The notes under the pieces were generated by a model. It saw only the letters and a program-made list of their open reading frames with translations. It did not search any database and was not told where the DNA came from. From positions 248,001 to 312,000 of the forward strand of contig UWYS01000018.1 of assembly GCA_900291925.1 (NCBI GenBank): a stretch of 64,000 bases of DNA, written 5' to 3'. Positions 54,722 through 64,000 of the stretch are shown here, in pieces. Within the stretch, counting starts at the first letter, position 1. Every line of letters begins with the position of its first letter. The position numbers were made by a program, and so were the translations under genes. Source of the DNA: Thecaphora thlaspeos (Eukaryota; Basidiomycota; Ustilaginomycetes; Urocystidales; Glomosporiaceae).

Positions 54722-57700
54722 ATGGCGCCGTCCCCTCCTGGCCCGGACGCCCATCATCCTCCGGCCGGCGCCGACCATCCAACCCAATCCAACCCTACCG
54801 CCGCCGCCAAGCCCATCCATACCGCCTCTTCGATAAGCCGTGACGCTTCCCAGCGCTCCAAAAAGTCAAAGTCGTCAAAGCAGCCCTTCGAGGTCGCCGA
54901 GGATCAGTATCAGGCGCCCTTCCAGCTTCCTCCCAGGAACAGCAACACCCAACACTCTGCCGCCGATCATCAACACAACCACGAGCAACATGACAACGAC
55001 GACGATCAGTCTGTCTCTCCGTCTGTTCCTTCCTCACCCTACTTCGACGAGCAGGAGTCCAGGGAAGCTTTCGAATGGGCAAAGTCTCAGCAGGCCGGTG
55101 TCGACGCCGACCACGCCCAGTCGTCGTCGGCGGCAGGCGGCGGCGTAGAGATCCGCTCGCGCAACAGAACCAGGAGAGACAGCCAAATTGGCGGCTACGG
55201 TGATCAGGGAAGCATCTTTGACGGCCCCACGGTCGGCGCCGTCCCCAGCTCCATCAGCAGCATGCGTCACGAAATGACCCGTCCAGAGCTTGGACGACGC
55301 TCCTCAGGCCGATCGCGCCGCCGAATCTCGATGGAGAGTCGCTCGCCGCGACGCAGCAGGAAGCTCTCCATGGGGTCCGTACAGAGTGCCGTCATCACCG
55401 CCGCCAGCGAGCGCAGTGTCTCGCCCGAGTCGACCGTCAGCCGCAACCGTCCAGAGAGCGTTCGCAGCAGCAGCGTCTTCCGCTTCGGCCGCAGGAGAAG
55501 GGTTGGCGGCGACGACCAGGATCCAGACGCCACCGCCTCGAGCCAGCCAAAGGGAATGCTCGGCTCCATCCTCGCCTCGTTCCGCGGCGGAGACAGGGAT
55601 CAGGACGACGACAGCAGGAGCCGGCGCTCCCTCCCGCGCCCGCTCCTCGGTGGGCGGAGGCGCTCCTCGAGCTCCGCCGTCTCTCGCGGCTCCCCGCGTG
55701 GTCGGGATCGCTCCGACATCGGTTCAGACGATGAGGATGGTCAAGGCGGCGGAGGCTGGAGCGACGAGGACTACGGGCTTGACGGCTCGGATCTCGACGA
55801 CGACGACTCGTCAGGAAGCCTCGCCAGCAACACCTCCGACGAGGACGGCGGCAGCAACCGCCCAGGCCTTCTGCCCTCGGCCTTCGGCACCCTCAGCGGC
55901 GCCGTCGACCCCATATTTGGCGACACGCGAGTTATAACCGAGCACGAGCCCGAGGACGAGCTCGACGCCGAGCTGGCCGGCCGCGATCCCGACGAGGCGG
56001 GGGCCTCTGGTTTCGGCCGCGGACGTTCCGAGGCGAGCCGGTCCGGGATCGACCTCGAAGCGGGGCGAACCGGCACCGGCGGCCTGACCAAGAAGCAGCG
56101 CGAGGAGTTGAGCTTCCTTGACAAGAGCTCAAAGAGCCGTCAGCAGGTCTACCTGCCCGACGAGGACACACTGATACGCTTCACCGGCTACCGGACCATC
56201 TTTGTCAAACGAGTCATCTTTGCGATCGTCAGCTTTCTGACACTCGGCGTCGTCTACCTCATCGGCCGCTGGCTGCCCCGCTGGAGGTTGCGATGGGTCT
56301 GCAAGGAGGCGGCGTTCGAGGAGGCCGACTTTGTCATGGTCGAGAATCAATGGGGCGACCTCAACAAGCAGCGCTTCACCTCGGTGCCCTTTGCCAGGCC
56401 GCTCGCGGCCGTCTTCCCGCCCTCGTCTCGCGAGCCAGCGTCCTCGCAGGCCGAACACCAGTCGGCCCCTGCGATAGTTTTGCCGCCCGGCCTTTCGTCG
56501 AGCAAGAGCAACGGGACCTCGAAAAACGCCTCGGCCAAGAGCAGCATCGCCAACGGCGCCGTTGGCCATGTCGCCTCGGCCGACACCGCCAGCAACCAGC
56601 TCTCAACCGCGACGACAGCGACCTTCGCAACGACCGTCGATGGCGGCAATAGCAACGGCGAGGTCCCGCTCCTCTCGGGAGTTCAGACTGAGCAGCTGAT
56701 GGATCTCTCCTACTTCGACTACCGCTACACCCGCTTTGCCCTCTACCCGCCGACGGGCCGCCTACGCATGCTCAAGGACTGGCGCGACCCCTTCTGGACG
56801 TCGGCCGACGCGATCGCGCAGGGCGTCTCGTGGGACGCCGAAAAGGACCGTACCACCATCTTTGGCTCCAACATGATCGAGATCGAGGCGCGCTCGACCT
56901 GGACGCTGCTGATCGACGAGGTGCTCCACCCGTTCTACATGTTCCAGATCGTCTCGATCATCCTCTGGTCGTTCGACAACTACTACTATTACGCATTCTG
57001 CATCGCCGTCATCTCGCTTGCCTCGATCGTCACGACGCTGGTCGAGACGCGCCAGACAGTCAACCGGATGCGCGAGATGAGCCGCTTCACGTGCGAGGTG
57101 CGTGTGCTGCGCGAAGGCGTTTGGAAGTCGATGGACTCGAGCGCGCTCGTCCCCGGCGATGTCTACGACGTAGCCGAGTCCGGGCTGCTCCTCTTCCCCG
57201 CCGACAGCGTGCTGCTGAGTGGCGACGCGATCGTCAACGAGAGCATGCTGACGGGCGAGAGCGTCCCCGTCAGCAAGGTCCCCATCGTCAACGAGAGCAT
57301 CGCTGGCCTACACGCGACTGGCTCCGATGTCGACGCCGATCTGGCCAAGCACTTCCTCTTTGCCGGGACCCGGATTATCCGGATCCGCGGGACCGCCTCG
57401 CTCCACGACAGAGAGGCCAACGCCCGGGCCATGGTGGTGCGCACCGGCTTCAACACCACCAAGGGCGCACTCGTCCGCAGCATGCTCTTCCCGAAGCCGA
57501 TGGGCTTCAAGTTCTACCGCGACTCGTTCCGCTTCATCGGCTTCCTCGCATGCGTCGCGGGCATTGGCTTTCTCGGCAGCGCCGTTAACTTTGTCAAGAT
57601 CGGTATCGCGTGGCACACGATCGTCATCCGCGCGCTCGACCTGGTCACGGTGGTGGTCCCGCCCGCGCTCCCCGCGACCATGTCGATCGGGACATCGTTC

Positions 57701-59552
57701 GCCATCAACCGGCTGCGGAAACGCGGCATCTTCTGCATCTCGCCGAATCGCGTCATCATCGGCGGCAAGGTCAACGTCTTCTGCTTCGACAAGACGGGGA
57801 CTCTGACTGCCGACGGGCTCGACGTGCTGGGAACGCGCACCATCGACCTCAAGGCACACCGTTTCAGCGAGCTGCACGAGTCGGTCGACGAGATGCCAGT
57901 CAACCAGGGCCCGAAGAATGACGCCGATGCGCGCAAGATGCCGCTGCTCTACGCGCTCGCCACCTGCCACAGCCTCAAGGTGGTCGATGGCGAGGTGATC
58001 GGTGACCCGCTCGACGTCAAGATGTTTGAGTACACCGGCTGGACGCTCGACGAGGGCAAGGAGCGCTCGGCCAAGGCGACGACAAAGTTCGGGACCGCCA
58101 AGGACGGCAAGAGCAAGCTGACCGAACGGCCGCCGGCACTCGTCCAGACCGTCGTCCGTCCGCCGGGCGGCCCGTCGTTCGAGGTCGAGGACGCAATCAA
58201 GTCGGGCAGGCATGCCCACTTCCTCGAGCTTGGCGTGCTGCGCACCTTCGAGTTCGTCTCGTCGCTGCGACGGATGAGCGTCATCGTCAAGCGCCTCAAG
58301 TCGCAATCGATGGAGGTCTTCGTCAAGGGCGCGCCCGAGGTCATGTCGGACATCTGTGACCCGGACTCGTTCCCGGCGGACTACAACGACCTGCTCTCGT
58401 ACTACACCAAGCACGGCTATCGTGTGATTGCGTGCGCCGGCAAGTCGATGCCCGGCATGAGCTGGATCAAGGCGCAGCGGATTCGGCGCGAGCAGGCCGA
58501 GAGCGGGCTGCGCTTCCTCGGCCTTATCATCTTTGAGAACAAGCTCAAGGAGGGCTCGGCGCCCGCCATCGAGACGCTCAAGCAGGCCAACATTGTCACA
58601 AAGATGGTCACGGGCGACAACCCGCGCACCGCAATCAGCGTCGCGCGCGAGTGCGGCATGTTGGATCAGTCGGCGCACGTCTTCATGCCGACGTTTGTCA
58701 AGGGGACGCAGAGGACGCCGCAGGCCGTCATCGACTGGTCCAGCGTCGACGACGATAGGATCAAGCTGAACCCGTACAGCCTCAAGGTGAGTTGGTCGCG
58801 TGAGCGCGGGGCCGCTCTTTGTCAAACATTGCCTACGCCAGCCGACTGACACTCCCTCTGTCACCTCGCTCCTATCTGTTCCCCGTCCCTTTGCCCCGAC
58901 CAGCCGCTCGAGGTCGATCCGCACGTCCTGGATCTCGAGGAGTTCGACTTCCAAGATTACCAGCTGGCGCTGACGGGCGACGTCTTCCGGTGGATGATTG
59001 ACTTTGCGCCTGTCGAGACGCTGCGCCGCATGCTGATCAAGGGTACCATCTTTGCGCGCATGTCGCCCGACGAAAAGCACGAGCTCATCGAGCGCTTGCA
59101 GGTTCTTGGATACGGTGCGTTCAGGCCGCCTTCTGTTCTTCTCTCCTCAGGGTAGACCGACTGACGTTTGTCCCTTCCCCTCCCATCTCCTCTCTCTCTT
59201 CCATGCTCGTTCAGCCGTGGGGATGTGCGGCGACGGTGCCAACGATTGCGGCGCACTCAAAGCGGCGGACATCGGCATCTCTCTTTCGGAAGCAGAAGCC
59301 TCCGTTGCAGCACCCTTCACCTCAAACCAACCGGACATAGGCTGCGTGATCGACACCATCAAAGAAGGACGAGCCGCGCTAGTCACGTCGTTCGGATGCT
59401 TCAGCTACATCTGTCTGACGAGTCTGCTCCAGTTCGTCTCGGTCCTTGCTCTCTATAGCTTTGGAAGTAGCTTGGGAGACGCTCAGTTCATGTTTGCCGA
59501 CTTTTCGGCTCTCGCTCTGAGCGTGTTCAGTGCTAGGACCGGACCGCCATAG
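54722..59552 (+). CDS. YPK9: P5B-type transport ATPase (Ypk9/ATP13A family), C-terminally truncated
   Basis: Three exons, 54722-58786, 58904-59114 and 59215-59552, give 1537 aa in phase. A roughly 490-residue Ser/Arg/Asp-rich cytosolic extension precedes the first hydrophobic segment ([18 protein letters not shown], near 500). P-type signatures are [11 protein letters not shown] (about 843-853), [13 protein letters not shown] (PPALP, the P5B mark; about 978-990), [12 protein letters not shown] (phosphorylated Asp 1023) and [15 protein letters not shown] (about 1428-1442). P5B pumps such as yeast Ypk9 and human ATP13A2 export polyamines from the vacuole or lysosome. The last segments seen are [26 protein letters not shown] and [24 protein letters not shown], then TAG. 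In the family this GRTGP site is followed by about four more helices; no such coding sequence follows here. Confidence 0.9.
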
Positions 59553-59984
59553 CGAGTGGGAGGGAGAGGGAGAGATTTGTAGAGAGTAGTAGATGGTCGG
59601 TTGGGTATCTCCGCCGCCGGTTGGATCGCTTTCGCTTGGAATGCTATACGCTACCTCTAGGCCCTTCGTTGTATGTGGTGTGCGTGCAACGAAATGCGAG
59701 ATCCTCCGTACTTGACCGATCGGAGCGTGACGGGGAACGATGGGAACCAGCACGGCGGAGAGGGATGATGGCAAAGATAGTGAAAGAGAGGGATTGTAGT
59801 TTACATGCACAATTCAGGAGGCGGGCGAGGGAGGGAGGGAGGGAGGAAGGGAGAAAGTGGTATCGTATAACAGTCGAGGGCAAGAGGGAAGGAGAGGGGC
59901 GCGAGGTGGCGAGACGGGAGAAATCCGGCGGCAGGCGAAAGGGGCCAAGGGGATGGGAGGCAAACGGACTGAGAGCTTGACGAC
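59553..59984. other. Convergent intergenic region after the P5B ATPase
   Basis: Purine-rich (GGGA repeats near 59828-59850). No frame here continues the ATPase membrane domain. Confidence 0.6.
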
Positions 59985-60723
59985 CTAGAAGCCGAGACCG
60001 TCCCACCTCCCTCTCAACCTCCTGGCCAGCTGGATGTCTCGCTGCATGATAGTGACCCGTTTACCGTGGATGGCGCAGAGATTTCTGATCGTTAGCAGAA
60101 TCCGTCACCGCATCGGAATAATAATAATAATAAGGATCGTCAGCATCTCTTCCTGCCCTTTTGCCGTGATACGGACTCTTCCGAGGAAGGCAGGCAGCGC
60201 GCGACTCACGCGTCTTCAAAGAGGGAAACGAGATAAGCCTCTGTCGCCTCTTGGAGTGCCAATATGGCGGAGCTCTGCCACCGCAGACCGACGAATGCGT
60301 CACCGCCCTGGTAGTTTGTAATGAAGGTATTGGCAATCTCGCGGACGACGCGGGCAAAGGGGAGCTTGCGGATCAGGAGGTCGGTCGATTTTTGGTAGCG
60401 TCTGATCTCGCGCAGCGCTACGGTGCCAGGCTTGAAGCGCTGCTTGCGTCTTGAGCGCGATGTATCGCCTGCGCATGTCGAAGAAGAATGGCGGAGGAAA
60501 AGTCAGTAAGAGATGAGGACGAGGGGGAAAAGGAGGGGGGCAGGGAGCGGGGAGAAGACTGACCATCGTGCGCGGGACCGGTGGGTGGCTTTCTCCTCGG
60601 TGCTTGACCGCCTATTGACTTTCGACCCGTTTGCTTTTTGCGTGAAGCAAAGGCTGGGATCATTGAAAGACCGCCGGCGGAACTGTCTGCTAGAGAGACG
60701 TCGGCGCGGTTGCGGGAGGCCAT
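59985..60723 (-). CDS. CSE4: Centromeric histone H3 variant CENP-A
   Basis: Three exons, 60723-60564, 60468-60210 and 60084-59985, give 172 aa in phase. It replaces H3 in centromeric nucleosomes and founds the kinetochore. The histone fold is complete: [20 protein letters not shown] (alpha-N), [19 protein letters not shown] (alpha-1), [20 protein letters not shown] (alpha-2) and [27 protein letters not shown] (alpha-3). The Trp in LRWQ and the extended loop 1 identify it as CENP-A rather than H3. Loop 1 (residues 103-114, [12 protein letters not shown]) has 12 residues between Phe102 and LRW, against 3 in H3 and 6 in yeast Cse4. The N-tail retains an H3-like [16 protein letters not shown] stretch (29-44). 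The neighbours are convergent with the ATPase and divergent from a coiled-coil protein. Confidence 0.95.
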
Positions 60724-61757
60724 CTTCGTGGCCGGTAGACCTGTGTCGAGGAAAGCCTGAGAGGGCGAAGCGGAAGGAGCGAAACGCGGGCGAGTGGGCG
60801 GTCGGTCGGTCGGTCGGTCGGTCGATCGGTCGGCTCGATAGCGCCTGTGCCGGATGTGCCGGCTAAAAGACACTTTGGCTACTGCCGTCTGGAAGTGCCG
60901 AAGAGGGTGGGGGTTGGATCGTAACCTACGTGCGTGTGACTTGTCGCGACAGATGCCAGCTGGCGATGGACACGAGAGTGAGAAAGATAAAGTTGTGATG
61001 TTGCCGGATCGAGAGATAGGCGCGAGCAGGATGTAGAGGATTGGATGAAAGGCCGTCGGCTGAGACGTCACGACTAGCGCGACGGAAGAGCCGGCAGAGA
61101 CGAGCAAGAGAGGTTTCGGATGTGATGCCGCGCCTCGGTCTAGAAGGGATGCGTCCGTCGTGCGGCTGTGATCCGTGGAGTGTCCAAGGCCGGGACTATG
61201 CGGGCCAGTTCGGTTTGAGAGAGTGACGAGAGCAGGTGGATGGCGGTCGGAGAGAGATGACAGAGCGACGGCGGCCGAGGCACAGGCAGAGAGCGAGGGG
61301 TAGGGGTTAGGCGAAAGAGGATGCATGATGCATGGTCCCCAACCCCCACTGAGGGATCATCACGTGTGCTCCAGTGGCCGTTCACCCGCCGTTCACCCGC
61401 CAGCACCGCGGCTGCATCCGAATTCTCGGTGGGTAGACGCGTCGCGCGTCTGTGTCACCTGCGCTTGCTTGGAAAGGCGAGGGGAGCACCGGGAGTCGGG
61501 CCAGACACCGCCTTCGCGACGCGGCCCAACGAGTCAACAGCAGGCAGTCGGCAGCTCCTTCGCCACCATCGACCAACAGTCTCCACGCTACCGTTCTCAT
61601 TTCATTTCACACGCTACCCTCTCAACAGGGGCTTGGACATCCCTTGCCCACCATCTCGACGCCTCCAAGACGACGTCGCACAGTGACCACCTCATCGCCA
61701 TCCCGCCATCCGTCTCCACTCGCCCTCGGGAAAAGCGCGGCACCAGAAGGCGAGACG
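60724..61757. other. Divergent promoter between CENP-A and the coiled-coil gene
   Basis: No gene is supported. It contains a CGGT tandem repeat at about 60801-60833, an ATGCATGATGCATGGT near-repeat at 61321-61335, and GCCGTTCACCC twice near 61377-61398. Confidence 0.55.
60801..60833. repeat. GGTC tetranucleotide repeat
   Basis: About eight GGTC units with one GATC variant, roughly 80 bp upstream of the CENP-A ATG. Confidence 0.85.
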
Positions 61758-64000
61758 ATGCCCGACCTCCCCGACCTCTCCATCGACACTACCTCGGCCT
61801 CGATCGTCGTTCGGCCGTCGTTTGAACAGCTCAACGCCACCCTCTTCTCGCGTGGCTACCTCCGCACGCCGCTCAACGTCGCCGGCCTCGCACCGCAATC
61901 CATCGAGGCCCTTGCAGACGCCCTCCATGCCATCATCGCACAGCGCGAAGAGGACCTCGACGTGCGCAGCGCCCTCACAGCCAAGACACGCACCCTGACC
62001 GCCTCTCTCGAACGTACAAAGCGCTTTCTTCACGAGCAGAGCGAAAAGTGCGCCGACAGCGAGCGCAAGGCCGAAGCTGCAAAGTCTAAAGCCAACGCCA
62101 TCCAGCACGCGCTGCAGGCAGAGCAGCACGCCCACAAGGCAACAAAGGAGGCGCTCAATAAGAGCCGCAGGGAGCTACAGCTCGTCAAGGCATCCGCGCT
62201 CCAGCACCGCGCATCGTCCGACCACAACGTCGCCAGGGTCCGGTCCAGGATCGGAGAAGTCACCGCTACAGCCCTCCGCGCCTCGGTCCCCGACTTCCGC
62301 ATCGTATCGAGCGCCTTTGACGAGGTGCTGCCGGGCAGCGCCAAGGCGAGGGCGCCGACTATGGCAGAGCAGCAGGTCGAAGAGCTGGAAAAGAAGCGCA
62401 CCGAGCTCATGGACTACAACCAGGCTCTCAAGCGGCTCGCGACCGAGGCCATCAACGCCGTCCGCCGCGCAGACGCCGAGCTGCTCGACATCGTAGAGGC
62501 CGAGGAGGAGCACGATCAAAAGAGCGGAGGCCTTCCGGCTACTTCGGCTTCTGCATCGGATCTCGCCTCTTCATCTTACGGCAGCAGCAGCGGCAAGAAG
62601 AAAAGCCCAGCCTCAGACGCCTGGCTGCAGGGACACGGTGCACTTTTCCAGCGTGACCTCTTTCCCGCCTCGCAGCCCTTCACAACGGCGGCGGCGGCGG
62701 CGGCCACGGCAGCTGCGTCCAGCTCCAGGTCGACTACTCTTCATCCGGCATTGCAGGCCCTCTCCACAGTCACGCATCACTTCGCTGGCCACGTCCAGGC
62801 GCTTCTGGACCTCCGCACCTCACGCCGCGTCCACGAGGCGGAAGAGTCGAAGCGCACCGCGCGCGAGGCCAGGGAGAGCGCATGGCAGGCGCAGCTACAC
62901 TTGGACGTCAAGGCCGAGATCGAGGACGATGCGCAGTTCTCGGTCAACCGACAAAACGCCCTCTGCGTCAACGGCGCACCGGCGGCCGCCAGCAAGAAGC
63001 AGGCCTGGCAAGAGGAGAAGAAGGATCTCGAAAGGAAGCTGGTCGATACGATTAAACGCCTCGCAGTGGCGGAACAGAACGTCGCGAGGAGAGAGAAGGA
63101 GGTCAGGAAGCTCGAGAAGAGCGAGAAGAAGGCGAGGAGGCTGGTGGACGAGCATCAGCGTTCTGGAAAGGAGGGACTGCCTGCCGACGAAGCGAAAGCC
63201 TCGTCGAGCTCTGCGGATGGCGAGGCGGTGCAAAAGCAGCTGCAAAAGGAGAGAGAGGAGGTCAAGGCCGAAAAGCGACGCTACGCCGAGCTCTCAGAGG
63301 CCCTCGAACAGGAGAGGGAGCAGCTGGCGTGTGCGAGGGAAAGGGTACGGGTCGAAGAGGCCGAGTCGCGGGCCATGTCAGCCGCCGCTGCCACTACTGC
63401 AACTACGCAGAAGACGGCCGAGGGCCAGCAGCCCGCAGCCAGCAGGAGGACCGTCTCCCGGCTCGACCCGACAGACATGCCATCGCGCTCTTCGGCTGCG
63501 GAACGGCTGCCGCCCGTCATCGAAGGGCTCGAGCTCTCTTCTGGTGTCGGAGAGGAAGAAGCTCGGATGGACCTCGACGACGCTGCAACAGCAAAGGTCT
63601 CCCCACCAGCGTTACCGACCTCCTTCTCCTCCCCACCGCCCGCCAAGAAGGCACAGCGAGCTATCCCAGCGGCACCTTCGGCAGCAACGTCCAATCCAGA
63701 ACTCGACGCCATCTTCGGCCGCGGCTTTTCGGCACTCACCTCGTCGACATTCCCTTCATCTTCCTCCTCCTTCACCTCTCCTCCTTCCCGCACCGCAGCC
63801 GCACCAGCGGCAGAAGAGACGGCATCCGAGGAGTCACGACGCCGAAAGTCCAGCCGCCTTTCTTCATCATCGACTCCTAGCTCCGCCTCTTCAGCACCCT
63901 CCACCCGCTCTGACGCCTCTGAAAAACGCAAAGAGCCACACCCTTCCTCATCCTCTTCGAACGAGACCTCGACATTGGAACTGAGGAAAAGTCGACGTCT
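61758..64000 (+). CDS. Coiled-coil protein, possibly ADIP/SSX2IP (Msd1)-like; 3' end outside window
   Basis: The frame is open from the ATG at 61758 to the window end (about 747 codons, no stop). The N-terminus reads SFEQLNATLFSRGYLRTPLNVAGL...IEALADALHAIIAQREEDL, a small globular-looking domain. A coiled coil follows (RSALTAKTRTLTASLERTKRFLHEQSEKCADSERK... and later EEVKAEKRRYAELSEALEQERE). This order resembles the afadin/alpha-actinin-binding protein family (SSX2IP; Msd1 in fission yeast), which anchors microtubule minus ends at spindle poles and centrosomes. The match is by pattern only. The C-terminal 250 residues are Ser/Pro-rich with basic ESRRRKSSRLSSS. A polyalanine stretch is encoded by GGCGGC repeats at about 62688-62712. 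Confidence 0.6.
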   Translation, partial: MPDLPDLSIDTTSASIVVRPSFEQLNATLFSRGYLRTPLNVAGLAPQSIEALADALHAIIAQREEDLDVRSALTAKTRTLTASLERTKRFLHEQSEKCADSERKAEAAKSKANAIQHALQAEQHAHKATKEALNKSRRELQLVKASALQHRASSDHNVARVRSRIGEVTATALRASVPDFRIVSSAFDEVLPGSAKARAPTMAEQQVEELEKKRTELMDYNQALKRLATEAINAVRRADAELLDIVEAEEEHDQKSGGLPATSASASDLASSSYGSSSGKKKSPASDAWLQGHGALFQRDLFPASQPFTTAAAAAATAAASSSRSTTLHPALQALSTVTHHFAGHVQALLDLRTSRRVHEAEESKRTAREARESAWQAQLHLDVKAEIEDDAQFSVNRQNALCVNGAPAAASKKQAWQEEKKDLERKLVDTIKRLAVAEQNVARREKEVRKLEKSEKKARRLVDEHQRSGKEGLPADEAKASSSSADGEAVQKQLQKEREEVKAEKRRYAELSEALEQEREQLACARERVRVEEAESRAMSAAAATTATTQKTAEGQQPAASRRTVSRLDPTDMPSRSSAAERLPPVIEGLELSSGVGEEEARMDLDDAATAKVSPPALPTSFSSPPPAKKAQRAIPAAPSAATSNPELDAIFGRGFSALTSSTFPSSSSSFTSPPSRTAAAPAAEETASEESRRRKSSRLSSSSTPSSASSAPSTRSDASEKRKEPHPSSSSSNETSTLELRKSRR

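Overview
The window is nuclear DNA from a basidiomycete fungus, most likely Ustilaginomycotina or a near relative. This placement is inferred from gene content and intron structure, not from a search. The sequence is GC-rich with C/G-ending codons. Introns are short (about 85-150 nt, GT..AG with CTRAY branch sites). The genes include an atypical basidiomycete G-alpha, a Rua1 C-terminal-type regulator, CENP-A, Mps1 and a farnesyltransferase beta subunit. No rRNA, tRNA, CRISPR or biosynthetic cluster was recognised. I support 20 protein-coding loci, of which 3 are broken or truncated, plus one repeat-rich, gene-poor block.

Layout. 1-800: a decayed pogo/DDE transposase on the minus strand, with the middle of its catalytic domain deleted. 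1990-4192: atypical G-alpha (+). 4431-10626: a roughly 2000-residue protein with three START-like domains and a C-terminal membrane anchor (-). 12060-12920: phosphoglycerate mutase (-). 13658-14254: CRIPT (-). 14447-16881: a disrupted amidase (+). 17284-21245: Mps1/TTK kinase (-). 22075-24129: RING/coiled-coil E3 of TRAIP type (-), head to head with an Rpp40-like RNase P subunit (24685-26819, +). 26902-28047: F-box-like protein (-), head to head with SYS1 (28413-29366, +). 29806-32619: serine-rich single-pass membrane protein (-). 35681-37994: divergent beta-tubulin (+). 38226-40169: farnesyltransferase beta (-), head to head with a NAPE-PLD-like metallohydrolase (40988-42676, +). 42677-50089: 7.4 kb without a convincing gene, holding a 118-bp inverted repeat and many copies of a TACTGTAC palindrome. 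50090-52559: Rua1-type regulator (+). 53150-54293: CHID1-like GH18 protein lacking its N-terminal third (-). 54722-59552: P5B ATPase ending after about M6 (+). 59985-60723: CENP-A with an unusually long loop 1 (-). 61758-end: ADIP/SSX2IP-like coiled-coil protein (+, runs off the window).

Most genes are housekeeping and do not form one pathway. Chromosome segregation is a loose theme, with Mps1, beta-tubulin, CENP-A and a possible spindle-pole coiled-coil protein. Splice sites were assigned by hand and checked for reading phase: for each intact multi-exon gene the exon lengths sum to a multiple of three. No new multi-gene system is evident. The best leads are the CENP-A loop, the triple-START anchored protein, the G-alpha lacking its catalytic Gln, the truncated P5B pump, and the repeat content of the gene-poor block.
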